Source of the DNA: Eutypella sp. D-1
Lineage: Eukaryota; Ascomycota; Sordariomycetes; Xylariales; Diatrypaceae
Direction of reading: 5' to 3'
DNA length: 64,000 nt
Assembly: GCA_023313575.1 (NCBI GenBank)
Contig: JAJTTP010000015.1
Span: 124,001-188,000, forward strand
A model generated the notes under the pieces. That model did not search any database. It saw only the letters and a program-made list of their open reading frames with translations, and was not told the origin of the DNA. Positions 45,721-57,687 of the stretch are shown one piece after another (the first letter of the stretch is position 1; each line of letters starts with the position of its first letter). The position numbers and the translations under genes were made by a program.

Positions 45721-47156
45721 ATGAACATCGATAACGATCAACCTCCCGAGCTCGTCGATGAGGAGCCCCCAGTCCTCGTTGGGGCCGGCACAGGCCCTGA
45801 CGAGAATGAGGCTCAAGTGAAAGTCCCTATCACTATCGTAACAGGTAGGCTACTCTGACAAAGCTCTTCGAACATATATGCATTCATGTACTAATTGATT
45901 TATGAAGGCTATCTTGGAGCTGGAAAAACTACTTTACTAAATTATATCCTCACGGCTCGCCATGGCAAGAAAATTGCCGTCATTATGAACGAGTTCGGTG
46001 ACTGTGAGTGAGATAAGCTTCGAGAGCAGTTGCATCGCTGATTGTGTATACCTACTAGATAGTCACTAACATTGCATGTACAGCCATCGACATAGAGAAG
46101 TCCCTTACCGTGAGCAAAGGAGGCGAGCAAGTCGAGGAATGGCTCGAAGTGGGAAATGGCTGCTTATGTTGTTCTGTCAAGTAAGCCCTCTCCTATCCGT
46201 GCCTGAATAGAATCTTCCATGCCTGACATTTCCTAGGGACACTGGGGTTAACGCGATCGAATCGCTGATGGAGAAGAAGGGGGCTTTCGACTACATCCTC
46301 CTCGAAACCACGGGCCTCGCAGACCCTGGCAACCTAGCACCCTTGTTTTGGGTAGACGACGGTCTAGGAAGCACCATCTACCTGGATGGAATTGTCACCT
46401 TGGTAGATGCCAAGAATATCCTCCGCAGCCTGGATGATCCCTCAGGGAAAGTAGAAGGACACGACGATGGCCATGACGAACATGGCCCCCTAATGACGAC
46501 AGCGCATGTACAAATTTCTCATGCTGACGTTATAATCATCAATAAATCCGACTTAGTCGATGCGGCAGAGCTCGAGAGAGTGCAGGCGCGCATACGGGCA
46601 ATAAATGGTCTTGCCAAGCTCCACGTGACGAACCAAAGCGTCGTCCCTCAGTTGGAGGGCCTCATCTTGGATCTACACGCATATGATCAAGTAGATAGGC
46701 TAGACACCGCTGGGAAGGGGCATAGTCACCTCGATCCGGTAAGTTCTATGGACCCTAAATGTGTTGAATTAGGTAGGCAACGCCCTGCTAACGGTCCGTC
46801 CACCTCAAAAGACCATCTCTACTACTACAGTAACAGTGCCCCTTCTGGCACCCGAGCAACTGCAACAAGTTGACGTTTGGTTGCGGTCACTGCTTTGGGA
46901 AAATGAGGTGCCCGGGCAAAATCAGGTGCCGATAGAAATCCACCGGCTCAAAGCGCGCTTAGTCCTCGAGAACGGCGATGTCAAGCTAGTGCAGGGCGTC
47001 AGGGAGGTATTCGAGATATTCGATGGTGCAAAGTCACAGAGTAGCGATAATGCAGATGCGGCTTCTCAACAACTGGGCAAGATAGTCCTCATTGGAAGGC
47101 GTTTGGCTGAAGTTGACTTTGAGCGCAGCTTTTCGGAGGCTATACAGAGTCGTTGA
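45721..47156 (+). CDS. CobW-family GTPase, ZNG1/CBWD-type zinc chaperone
   Basis: G3E-family GTPase; eukaryotic ZNG1 proteins transfer zinc to client metalloproteins such as methionine aminopeptidase (established for the family). Exons 45721-45844, 45908-46003, 46084-46180, 46237-46738 and 46812-47156 join in phase to 387 residues. Walker A is GYLGAGKT (42-49). The metal-binding CXCC motif is C100-L-C-C103 (GNGCLCCSV). Others are ETTGLADP (129-136) and NKSDLVD. A His/Asp-rich loop ([10 protein letters not shown] and later GKGHSHLDP) could bind metal. The last acceptor was set after CAAAAG at 46811, giving [14 protein letters not shown]; the nearer CTACAG acceptor would create a stop. The CobW C-terminal domain follows ([24 protein letters not shown]). 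An ELV motif at 10-12 (PPELVDEE) recalls the short client-binding motif of human ZNG1, which is inference. Confidence 0.92.
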
Positions 47157-47998
47157 GCTTACGAGATTACCGAAATAAAATCTTTAGGGAGGTCCACGGG
47201 TACATCGGATTTTACGACTTTTCTAGTATCACATTAAATTCTAAGCAGTCCAATCTAGTAGGTGAACTTTCTTTCTGACCAGATTTCGCCTATTCTTGGG
47301 CATGTTTGACTTCAGCTCCGGAGTTTAGGTACCTGAGTACTTCTAAGATTTAAGATCCATCTCGAGGAGAAGTCGGCAATGACGAGGCTGCTGGCGACTC
47401 CACTGCCTGGGCTGTTAACCTAAAACGCTTGGACCAATATATTGCCAAGTCTTGAGTACCCGAGCAAGTAGATTTGAGCTCAGATCCAAACGAAATTTGC
47501 CTGTTATACTATGCATTGAGTACTCAATTGGTACACGTTATGTACCCTCCTAGATACCTGTCCGCCTAGCGCTCCTGCACTGCGGCTCGTTTGAACCCAG
47601 TTGCCCAGGCCCAGTAAAACTTTCAACTGCGCGCGCACCTGGGCAGGCTGGCAGGCTGGCGGCAGGCTGGTAGTAGGCTGGGTGGTAGGCTGGGTGGTAG
47701 GCTCTCTCTCATTCCTTGTCCCGTCTACATACATAATATCCATTACATTACATATGGCAATCGCCCGCCGCCCACCACCACCACGGGGTAGTAAAGAGAA
47801 GTAACCTTTAGGAAAAGTAAACCTTACAAAGTCCCCTCCTCCAACATATCAACAACACACCAGACCATATATCATAAATCGACATCGATATAAACAACTT
47901 TTGACCGCCTGGGCGAAAGAGGCAAAAAAATTCAAAAAAGAGAGAGATTATTTTTGAATATTGCTCTCCCGATTGATGTTTCTAGAAGAAGAAGCATC
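47157..47998. other. Intergenic upstream of NOT2
   Basis: Contains tandem GGCAGGCTG and GGTAGGCTG units (47642-47702) and ACATTAC words. The region is AT-rich just before the NOT2 start. No gene seen. Confidence 0.55.
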
Positions 47999-50900
47999 AT
48001 GAATCGACCAGGTAGCTGCTGAACCCTTTTTTTCCCTCCTCTGCCTCGTGTGCCCCGCTACCCGTTGCATATTGCCCGTTGCATGTTACCTGCTTTGCTG
48101 CCCACTGCTCGCCACCGTTTGTCTTGCTGTTGTTCGATCATGCGCCCCGTATCTTTACGACTGGATCTCGACTTCCCTCATCAAACTCTCAATGTGTCGG
48201 GACGATGTATGCGACTCGGAATATGCGTGCGCCCTTGCTCCATCAGCATCGTCGAGTCGATTTCGATTGGGGAAATGCGATGCGATCGTGTCTTTTCCCC
48301 TCCCACTAGAACGGAACGACGAGAGAAAGGCAAGCAGGGGGCGATCTTCTCGCACGTACGACAAACGGCGACTGGGATAAGATGAGCTCGACGGTACTTT
48401 CTGGCGGTGCTAGGGCGCCAGGTCATTTCGACGGGGATGCCCCCTACCAATTCAATGCATATTTTGCCTCCTTTGCCGATACCGAACAGTCATGGAAAAG
48501 CGTTATCGTGGGCCTGGCTAATGGTGGATGTGTTTTGTCAGGAGCTGTACCGCAAAATCTTCGAGGGATGCCGACTGGGTTCGGAGGCCAGCAACAACCG
48601 CAGCAGCCGAATAGGACAGTATCAAGCCGGTTACCGAACGGGAAATTAGGTACGAAACACCTGAAACCATGCTGAAGCGAAAGAAAGAAAGAAAGAAAGC
48701 AAGCAAAGAAATACTTTTTTAAAAACAGCGAAAGTCGGGAAATAAAGACTGATGTTCTGTTGTCGTGGTTATAGCGAATAATGGAGGATGGTTCGGTAGT
48801 GGTGGCGGCGCCGGCGGCGGTGGTGGTGGAAATGTACCAATGGGTGGTGCAGGTCTTCAAACTTCATCGAGACAGTTGGGGGGTAACCTCAGTTTTGCCC
48901 AAAGCTTGAGTGGCTCTCAGCCTTCCACACCTCTGGATCCGTCGTAGGTCTTTTGTTTTTTTCCTTCTCGCTCTTTCGTATCTTTTTTTGGTTATTCTGC
49001 CTGGCCTGTTTGTTACTACGTCTTATTACCCAACCCCCAATGAGTAATAAGCTCGACCGCGTCACTTCCACTTTCACACTTATTACTTACCACCTACCAC
49101 CTACCACCTACCACCTACCACCTACCCACCCACAACTCTTCTACACATCTGGTTTTTCTTTCCAGTTCAACAGTCGTGTTCCGGCTATCCATAGCTCAAC
49201 CCTCTTTGGTTTCGTTTGATTGGAATTTTTGGGATTTTCTGCCATAAAGTTGCATCATCCATCATGCCCAAGCAGAAGAAGCAAGTAGGCCGCAGGCTTC
49301 CGTCCCTGCATTTCGGCTGGCCAACAACTAGCCCCCGTGCGCCGGCCAAAACGCTGGCTGCCATGGTGGCAGATAAGTATGCCGTTGATTTGGAAATTAT
49401 TGGAGATGGATGAAGGAAGCAGTAAACCCCAACAGGCATGGATGGTCTGGCCTGTTTGTATCATCCGATCGTCTCTCACTTTTGATGATCAATTCGATCC
49501 CACTCTGATATATTATATTATGGCTATCAGACCACTTCGCCATCCGACGGCTCATCATTTTCATTTTGCTGATCGCCTCTGTGTTTCTGAACCGCAAGCT
49601 AACTGATTACATAGCGACTTCCCTTCGTTATCGAACAATTCCCAGATGCCCAATTCGGGGCAATCTTCCATGTGGTCGACAGGGGCTTCCAGGAACATGG
49701 CAGGGACGATACAGAGAAACCAGCCCACACCACATTCGCAGCCAGGCCATGATGACATTTTCTCATCGGCTTCCCGCATGGGCTCTAATCAGGGCTCTTT
49801 CCGCTTCGGGAGCCAACCGGCACAGTCGTCACAGCCTCAACCTAGCAGCATTGACGATTTTCCGCCACTGAATATGAACAACTTTAGGAATGGAAACGGA
49901 GAGATTGGACAGGAGCGCGGGATGAGTTTGATGACGAGCTTAGGCTTCGGTGCTCAAGGTGCAGCTGCGGCAAACTCATTACAAGGCTCGACATTACAAG
50001 GCACGAGGGCAGGGAATGGCCTGCTGAATGCCCTGTCTGCCAACAATAGAACGGGCGAAGTTCGCTCCCCGGATACAGCTTCTGCACCAGGTATTTGAAC
50101 CCTTGTGCTGCCGTAGCGGAATCGTTTTTCGCTGACCAATTCGTAGGCGCGTCGCGACCACACGACATGAGGAGCGCAAGTGGAGCTGAGGAGACCCGCC
50201 AAAAACCTCCTGGATTCCGAGACGACGCCCTACCGTCTCAATCGTCGGCTCAAGATCAGGCGCAAGCAGCTGAGGGCCGCAACCCTCTTGGTGCTATTGG
50301 TAGCAACGAGGCCACCTCTGGCATCGGCAAGGCTGGCGATGACAAAGACGCCCAATCATCCATGGTCCACGATCCACTAGCGGGCATGGCGCCCATCGAC
50401 AAGTGGGGTATCAAAGGTCTTCGAACGTTGATGAACAATTATCCAGACTACACTGCCCTTGTTACCGGGATGGATCCAACTGGCTTTGGCCTGGACCCAA
50501 CATCACCTGCGTAAGTACTTTCAGGGAGCGCTACTTACGCGGGCTAGCTAATTCCCTAGATAGGATGATCTCCACGCAAGTCTACTCACTGTTCAGCGAC
50601 CTGCCACCACGGCCAGCAGTGCCAGAATTCCGACTCCCCGATTGTTACAGCGTGACGAACGTCCAGCCGCTAGAGAACAAGATCAACAGCTTTAACGAGG
50701 AGACTCTGATGTGGATCTTCTACAGCTGTCCGGGGGACATCCAGCAGCATAAGGCAGCAGCGGAACTGTATGTCATACCGCTCTTCCCCTCACCTAATCT
50801 TTTTTTTTCTCTCAACGCGACAATTGTTAGCTAACCGTTTTGCAGAAACAACCGCAACTGGCGATGGCATAAAAAGCTCAAGATGTGGCTGACAAAAGAC

Positions 50901-51115
50901 GAGCACATGCATCCTCGCCCACTAAGCAGAGAACACGAAGAGGGCTATTACATCATCTGGAACACCGCAGAGTGGCGTAAGGAACGGGTGAGTGAGAATT
51001 GTGAAAGCCCCCCTTTCGTGATGGTAATAGTGGACTGACCAATACGGGACGATTGCAGCGGAGTCTTACTCTCTATTACAACGACCTTGAGCACCATGCC
51101 GCTGGAAATCCTTAG
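47999..51115 (+). CDS. NOT2: NOT2, CCR4-NOT complex subunit
   Basis: Scaffold subunit of the CCR4-NOT deadenylase, acting in mRNA decay and transcription. Exons 47999-48011, 48542-48649, 48775-48943, 49615-50090, 50147-50510, 50564-50767, 50846-50987 and 51059-51115 join in phase to 510 residues. Exon 1 is only 13 bases (MNRP plus one base). Residues about 5-375 are Gly/Gln/Ser/Asn-rich and disordered, with conserved islands (NLRGMPTGFG, DFPSLSNNSQMPN, GMAPIDKWGIKGLRTLMNNY). The NOT2/3/5 C-terminal box spans about 377-510 (INSFNEETLMWIFYSCPGDI, NRNWRWHKKLKMWLTKDE, WRKERRSLTLYYNDLE). Two introns are long for a fungus (530 and 671 bases). The N-terminal exon is the least certain: an in-frame ATG at 48382 inside intron 1 could provide an alternative start. 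Confidence 0.92.
49090..49124. repeat. CCACCTA heptamer repeat, five copies
   Basis: Five exact head-to-tail copies, inside the long third intron of NOT2. Confidence 0.85.
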
Positions 51116-52307
51116 GCGCCAGCCCTGAGGATTCTAGGGGTAAGGGGGGAGCATCCTGTCGATGGAGGCGAGGCGAGGCAATCAGCAAGCTTCTCAACGG
51201 AAATACATTTTTGCCTAGGACGTACACTTAGCAGGGAAGCGAAGGGAATGATGATGATGTCTGGCCGACGGATGACGACGGACTGTTATCTTTTTCAGGA
51301 CGTTTGCTTTTTTACAAAATCCAATCCCGTCCCCCCCTTTCCCCCCCTCTTTGCGAAGAGGCGCAGTCAATAACTACATACATACACTACATGCAGTGCT
51401 TTCTCTAAAAAAAGCAAGGCGTTTTTTTCTTCAATACCACTCGCTACGCACGGTGGTGTTAGATGCGCCTGCTCTACCAATATAGGATCCTTGGGTTCCT
51501 CGCAGCTTTTTTGTATTCCTCCCTCTGTGTCTCTTGCGTGATGTGATGATGATTGATTATGCCCTTTGACCATTACCATGGCCAAGTGATACTTAGGTCT
51601 TTATTGCATTGTTCCAGTGGGGTTTAGGGACTTCGTCTGCTTATCGACCTTTTAAGTGTCAGTAAAGCCTGGCACTCCAGCTGCTTATGGGTAAGAGTAG
51701 AGGAAGGTAGTCTAGGTTGCACAATAATCGGAGCTTTGACCACCTGAAAGCTCCGATTATCTGATACGCCCTAAATGGGTTCTCCACAGCTTGCTACAGG
51801 AGGTACAATGTGGGGTCGTGATTAGCTAACTCCAGTGGAGGTACGTAAAGAGGTAGACATGGAGAGCTTCAAAGCCGGGCTAATACTAATTAGCGTAAGT
51901 AAACAAATGTCGATAATTAACCAATAGGGTTATCGACATCCCCCGACTATCTCCCACCAACACCTTTCTCACCCCTTCTAACTTTGCTTGTCCTACCCGG
52001 TCTGGCTAGATTTTAGGAGGTAGTTATGATGTGTGCTTAGATACTTACTCTACTTACTCTTTTTAACTACATACCATAACTACTTGTTGCCTACCTACTT
52101 ACAAACCTTTCATCCCACCTTCAATTTCTTGCCATGATTTAAAGAGAGAAAAAAGTCGAATTTTTCAAGAACCCCCCTTTTCCTTTTACTAACCGCCGCT
52201 ACCAGTTATCCCTTTCACCTCCGTCGCGATACATTCTCGACGCGTTTTTTTATTCAAGGGGGGCGGTATAGAGAGAAGAAAGAAAGAGAGAGAGAGAGAG
52301 AGTCGTG
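51116..52307. other. Intergenic NOT2 to INCENP
   Basis: 1.2 kb with a 14-base perfect inverted repeat (51724-51760), ACTTACTC/CTACTTAC-type repeats near 52045-52105 and a (GA)n tract just before the INCENP start (52270-52302). No coding frame supported. Confidence 0.6.
51724..51760. repeat. Perfect 14-base inverted repeat, 9-base loop
   Basis: Arms ATAATCGGAGCTTT (51724-51737) and AAAGCTCCGATTAT (51747-51760) are exact reverse complements around GACCACCTG. The hairpin is 600 bases past the NOT2 stop and 550 before the INCENP start. It has no T-run, so a pol III or bacterial-type terminator is not indicated. Confidence 0.9.
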
Positions 52308-55300
52308 ATGAACGGATCAAGAGGGGCGCGTCTGCCCGTCGGCTCCACGCCATGGATCGCAGAAGAGAGATCCTCTGCCCTGCAAATCACGCATTCCGAA
52401 GTCGAGGAGTTTTCCTTCTCGGCGAGGAACGAATTCGACTGGTTGAATGAGCACATGGCCGAGATATTCACCGAGAACCAAATGTGCGTAAACATGAAGA
52501 AAGAAAAAATCTAACTCTAACCCTACACGATCCGCGACTGCCAGGATTTCCCCCCTCGGTACACACACAAACACGCACACATAGCATGGATGGCTAATAT
52601 GTATATGATTTGTTGTGTATAGAGATGTTGCCGAGATATTTAAGACGCCCGGTAAATTACGAGGCAAGACACCTCGAACGATTCGGAAACCAAATCCAGC
52701 AGAGAACAGGGTCGTAAGTTGTTGAAAAAGATTTGCCCGCCGTATATATGGGTTGAACCGCCAAGTCCTGACGCGCTTTTCTGTTGTTAGCCTCTTTCCG
52801 ACATCTTCTCCGCCACTCCGAAAGGAGCAGCACATAACCCATTCGCCCTCACGAATAATGATCGGAGTAATGGACCCAGAGTAGAGGTTGCTGTCGATCC
52901 CCAACCTTCATCCCCTCCTAGAATGAACATTCCTACTACTAGCCCTCCTAAACCCGTTGCTTCTCCCAAACCGCCAGCCCCGAAACCCGTGTACTCTATG
53001 GTGGACTCTGGCTATCATGGAAGCCAATCTCAGGATGTCATCGATGTTGATGTTGATGTTGATGTTGATGTTGATGTTGATGTCGATGTTGACATGCATG
53101 ATGAGAGTACGCAGCCATTCGACAGTGAAGAAATCGTGAGGGAGGATGAGGCCGCGTTTAACCCGTCATCAGAGCGTTCCGAGCAGATGAGGACATCACC
53201 CGAACCTGCTGTTGATGATGATATGGTGATCGACGCGCCAAACCACTCCTTCAACGCTCATGGCAGTGTAGCGACTTCTTCGTCGCGTAGAGATGCCCCT
53301 CAGGAGAGCACAACACCGGCAGGCTCACCGAAACCGCACATTCTATCTACCTCACCTGGGAAATCCTCATCCCCGATGAAGACATCCCCTTCCAAGCCTG
53401 CACCAGATGCTGCTGAAGATCATAAGCCTGAGCCGGATCCTGCAGACGCTGAAGATGCAGAAGTTGCGGATGCCGCAGAAGCTGCACTTGATGAGCATTC
53501 GAGATCCCCATCAGACGGTTCGAGCCCTATCCGGCCAATTGTTCGGAAGAGCAGCCTCAACTTCGCCTCCTTGCCTGCACGGGAGCCAATTACGCATAAG
53601 AGCATTGGCAACCGCATTTCAAGGACGAGCCATTTAGACCAGCACCGAACCAGCTACTATAACAGACCCACTGGCGGCAAAAGCTTGGGCCAAACCAGGC
53701 ATGATTCTACTGACGATGAGAACGACGATGACGATGATGATGACCTGGACATGGACATGGACGATGATGAGCCAACTATGCAAAAACCACATACCACCAT
53801 GGAGTCGGACAACGCGTTAACGCACAACAAGACTTACACTCAACGCCTTCAGGATCAGATCAACAAGCTGGGTCAATCCCAGGCGAAGCCGTCTAGGCCG
53901 TCTAAGTCGATACCAGATACCATTGCTTCCCAGCAGACGTCAACAGCTATGCCTAATCCCCAATCCGCGCTGCAAAGGAAGCCTGTTCCCTCCTCCCCGA
54001 AAAAGCCTACAACTCCAGGCGCGTTTCCCGGAGATGATGAGGACGATTGGATCGAGCCTCTCGGCACCCCTGACGGCGCGTCCGGCGATTTCAGTCCACG
54101 CCCGGCAATGCCAAAGAGCCACTCAGCTGATGTTATGGAAGACCTCATTGGTAAAGAGACTGTCGGCGGTGCCGAGTTTGCGCAGTCTAAGACTCAAGAG
54201 CGTGACAGCGCCTCGAAGTCACCTGAGCACTCGTCCCCTCTTGGCGGAGTGATGAGCACACCAGCCCATCACAAGTCTGCGTCTGTGCCAGCTCTACCTC
54301 ACATTGCCCAAGCGGGCGACGATGACGACAACAGCCTGAAGAGGAGCACAACAGTATCCTATCCTCCTTTGGCCACCGTACACGAGTCGGAGCGGCCAAG
54401 CACCCCCAAGTCGCCCTCGCGGGGATTCCGGGATAGCCCCCTGAAGCAGGTCAAGAACAAGCTTTCGTCCATCCTGAAGAGTTCTAAGGGACTCTTAGTG
54501 AGCAGTGCCGCGATTAGTGCTGAAGGAAAATCATCTTTGCTGTCCCCATCAACTACCAAGTTGGCGATTCACGGCGCGCCATCGACGGATTCGCTCCAGC
54601 AGACTTCGGCGAAAGAATCGCAGCCTCTCTATCCAGATCTATCACGTCATGCTGTCGACAACCCCCCTGTTGCCAGCGCGGCGAGCCCAGTCCGCACAGA
54701 GGGTCGCCGAACAAGGGCTTCGATTGAGAGGGAGAAAGCCGAAGAAAAGCGGAAGGAGAAGGAGGCTAAGGAAGCGCGCCGGGTAGCAGAGCAAATGGAA
54801 AAGCTCGAGAAAGCGCGCGAGAAGGAAAGGGAAAAGGCGCGTGTGTTCAGTAAAGAGCAGGAGAGGGTGGCATCATTAGAGAAACAAGCCGCCTCACAAA
54901 AGGAGCAGGATAAGAAGACAGTCGCTCCTACGCCGTCCCAGCCCTCCAAATCCAATCGGATAAGCCCGCGCAAGACGAAGGCGCAGCTGGAGGCGGAAGA
55001 ACGCGCGGCGGCTGTTGCTGCCACATCAGATGATCAGCCTACGGACGATATCGAAATGGTCGATGCGCCGAACCCGAGACCACCTCCTTCTATACCTCGA
55101 TCCATCGTACCACCATCTGCGAGTAAGCCTCGCGAGATCAAACGCCCCGTCAAGCCCGCGAAGGAGCCTGCCGGAAAGACGAAACAAGCGCCAACCGTCA
55201 TCCGCGTCAACATGAACTCTCAGAACTCTCAACAACACCCTTCTAACAACGCGCTGTCTTCAAGTCTTCACGATACACTTGCCTCGTCAGCAAACACTCA

Positions 55301-56717
55301 CAAGTCTAAAGGCAGCCAGAGCTCTTTGCAGAAGAAACCTTCTCTGCAAAGCTTGAAGAGCTCTGCGTCGTCTACCGGCAGGCCGAAAGCATTGGAGCTA
55401 GCAGCGCGAAGAAAGGAGCAGGAGGAAAAAGAAGCTCAGCGCAAACGCGACGTCAAGACCGAGATGGAACGGAAGAGGGCCGCCATGCAGGAAGAGGAGA
55501 GACGTCAGGAGCAGCAGAGGAAACTCGAGGCCGAGCGGCAAAGGGAAGAGGAGAGGAAGCAAGCTGAAGCCAAGAAGAATGCGCAGCGTCAGGCGATGCT
55601 CGAGAAGGCCAAGCAGACGAGGGCGCCTCCCCCCGCGGTTAGGAATCAGCCCAATGGCCCGCCCGAGTACAACAGACCTCAGAGCCAGGCACAGAAGGGA
55701 GACGGGCCGCCAGCTCGGCCACCCTCGCGATTGAATATGACTGCCCCTCGTTCTCAGGAGGAACTTGGGCGGCCGGTCAATGCCAGCTTGCCCAGCACCT
55801 CCAAGGCCAATAGCAAGCGACCCCTGCAGCAGGAAGACACTGCCGATAAGACCGCTCGTCCAGGACCTAGCCGCCCCGGTACTGCTTATCAAACCAAGGA
55901 CTCCAAGAGGATGCGCATGACAGACGAGTTCGATGACGACGCGCCACCAGCGAACCAGTCTAGCTTGAAGGGCGCTCCCATCCGTCCTTCGGCGGGCGGG
56001 TATAAGAAGGTGAGTTTACAAGTAAAAGCCGCAGCCAAGCCCAACAAGCTAACCAGCTATCAGGATATCCCGAGCAAGTCTATATTCCCAGCAGGCTACA
56101 CAAATGCACCACCCAGCGCCACGCGCGATCTATTTAAGGCTACCATCTCCAACCAGCACAGCAGCCACGCCAAGGCCGCGCACCCTCTCGATATGGCGCA
56201 GTTCTCCAAGGGCGCCATTCCTTTCGCGCCCAACCCGAACTCCGCCGCCGCCGGACCATCATCGCACAAGACGCCGGCGCGGCCCCAAGGAGTGGCGACG
56301 GTGAAGTCTACGGCGAAGTCGGCCGCGAAGGCGTCCCCGCGGTTCCAGAACGGCGAGTCGATCGAGCTGCCGGAGATCAATACGGACGACGAAGATAGCG
56401 ACGATGACGAGGGCGGCGGCGGCGGCAAGGAATTGATGGCGGCGTGGGCGGACTCGCCCGAGCTCCAGCGCGCGCTCGTGGAGCAGGAGGCCAAGGACCC
56501 GTTCCAGATCTTCGGCGCGCCCGGCCCCCTCAACATGGAGGAGGTGTTCGCCAAGAGCAAGGACCGGTTTCACAAGTTCCGCGCCCGCACCTCCAGCGCC
56601 AACTGGAGCGGCCTCGATCGCCTCACCGACGAGGATATCCGCAAGGACCTCGCCGCCCGCGACAAGATGCGTCGCGAGGGCGGCTGGACGTATGAGATGT
56701 ACAAGGAGTTGGGCTGA
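52308..56717 (+). CDS. INCENP, chromosomal passenger complex scaffold
   Basis: Scaffold that binds Survivin/Borealin-type proteins at its N-terminus and activates Aurora B through the IN-box. Exons 52308-52483, 52623-52713, 52791-56009 and 56064-56717 join in phase to 1379 residues (1397 if the last 54-base intron is retained). The conserved N-terminal motif DVAEIFKTPGKLRGKTPRT is at about 59-77. An Asp-Val repeat encoded by GATGTT units (53043-53090) lies near 174-189. Long Ser/Pro-rich, disordered stretches follow. Charged Glu/Lys/Arg helices at about 730-785 and 955-1035 resemble the single-alpha-helix region of INCENP. The IN-box is at about 1288-1379 (WADSPELQRAL, DPFQIFGAPGPLNMEEVF, FRARTSSANWSGLDRLTDED), ending at GGWTYEMYKELG. 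The yeast counterpart is Sli15. A (GA)n tract sits directly upstream of the ATG. Confidence 0.9.
53043..53090 (+). repeat. Coding GATGTT microsatellite (Asp-Val repeat)
   Basis: Eight GATGTT or GATGTC hexamers inside INCENP, encoding alternating Asp and Val just after DVI. The unit is a multiple of three, so length change keeps the frame. Confidence 0.9.
56010..56063 (+). other. Stop-free 54-base intron in INCENP
   Basis: Starts GTGAGT, contains GCTAACC 15 bases before the end and stops at TATCAG. Its length is 18 codons and it has no stop, so both the spliced and the retained form keep the frame. All signals match the other introns here, so splicing is assumed. Confidence 0.75.
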
Positions 56718-57243
56718 AGAGGGAAAAGAAAGCAATCCCCTTTTTTGTTTTTTGCTGCTGTTGTTGTGGTTGTTGTTTTTTGGGCAGGGCCGCTTAGGAG
56801 TTACTCAGCGGTAAACTAAGGGTTTTGTTTCTTGCATCGGGTTGGAAGGGGAGTAGCATAGCGTAATGCGCGCAACCACCTCCCTCCCCTTATCCGCATA
56901 TTTTGTTTTTCTCTACGCATTTGGCCGGCCGGCCCTATATGAATAAGTTAGGTGCATACATTACAAACGGGAGGGGGCTGGAGCATGCGGGCAGGCAAGG
57001 CAAGGCAGTCGGGATAGGAGTGGAAGGAGCAAAAAAGGAGAAAAGGAGGCGGCAGCGGCCGAATATCATAGCCCAATTGATCGCCCAGGAGGGAAAGGAA
57101 GCAAGGAGGAAGCAAGAGATCTTCCCTTCGGAACTTGGTATTGGTTCTCTGTTTTTGGTGTTTGTATTTGTTCTTGTGGTTTTTGTGTTGGTTTTTTTTT
57201 CGGTCCGGTTTCTTCTTATAGGGAGGGGGGTTCTTCATCTGGT

Positions 57244-57279
<36 letters not shown>

Positions 57280-57656
57280 AGTCTTACTTGCTACTACTAC
57301 TGCCTACTGCCTGCTATTCTACGTACTTAAAATAGCCCGTTGTTGTTCATGAATGAAGAAAGACAGAGAGAAAGACAGAAATAAGTTAAAGTACAGTAAA
57401 CATCATAGGAATGTTTATAAGTGTGCGCGTCTTGCTCTTTCTTTTTTTTTGGGGGGGGGGGGGGGTTGCTTGGGTATATGTATGTGAACCGCTACCTCTA
57501 TCCTACTACTACTACTACTACTACCTACCTATATACCTATATACCTAACTACCTATTTACATACCTTGCGCGCTCGCTCGCTTGCTTCCTTCCTCCCTGT
57601 GTAGTACGCGCGAGACGTGGATTTCCGGGTGCCTGGAGGTAAGTTTCGCTGCGAGC

Positions 57657-57687
<31 letters not shown>

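Noticed and set aside
46812..46850. CTACTACAG as splice acceptor of the last ZNG1-like intron
   Set aside because: It would place TAA next in frame; the CAAAAG acceptor upstream restores the expected [12 protein letters not shown] sequence.
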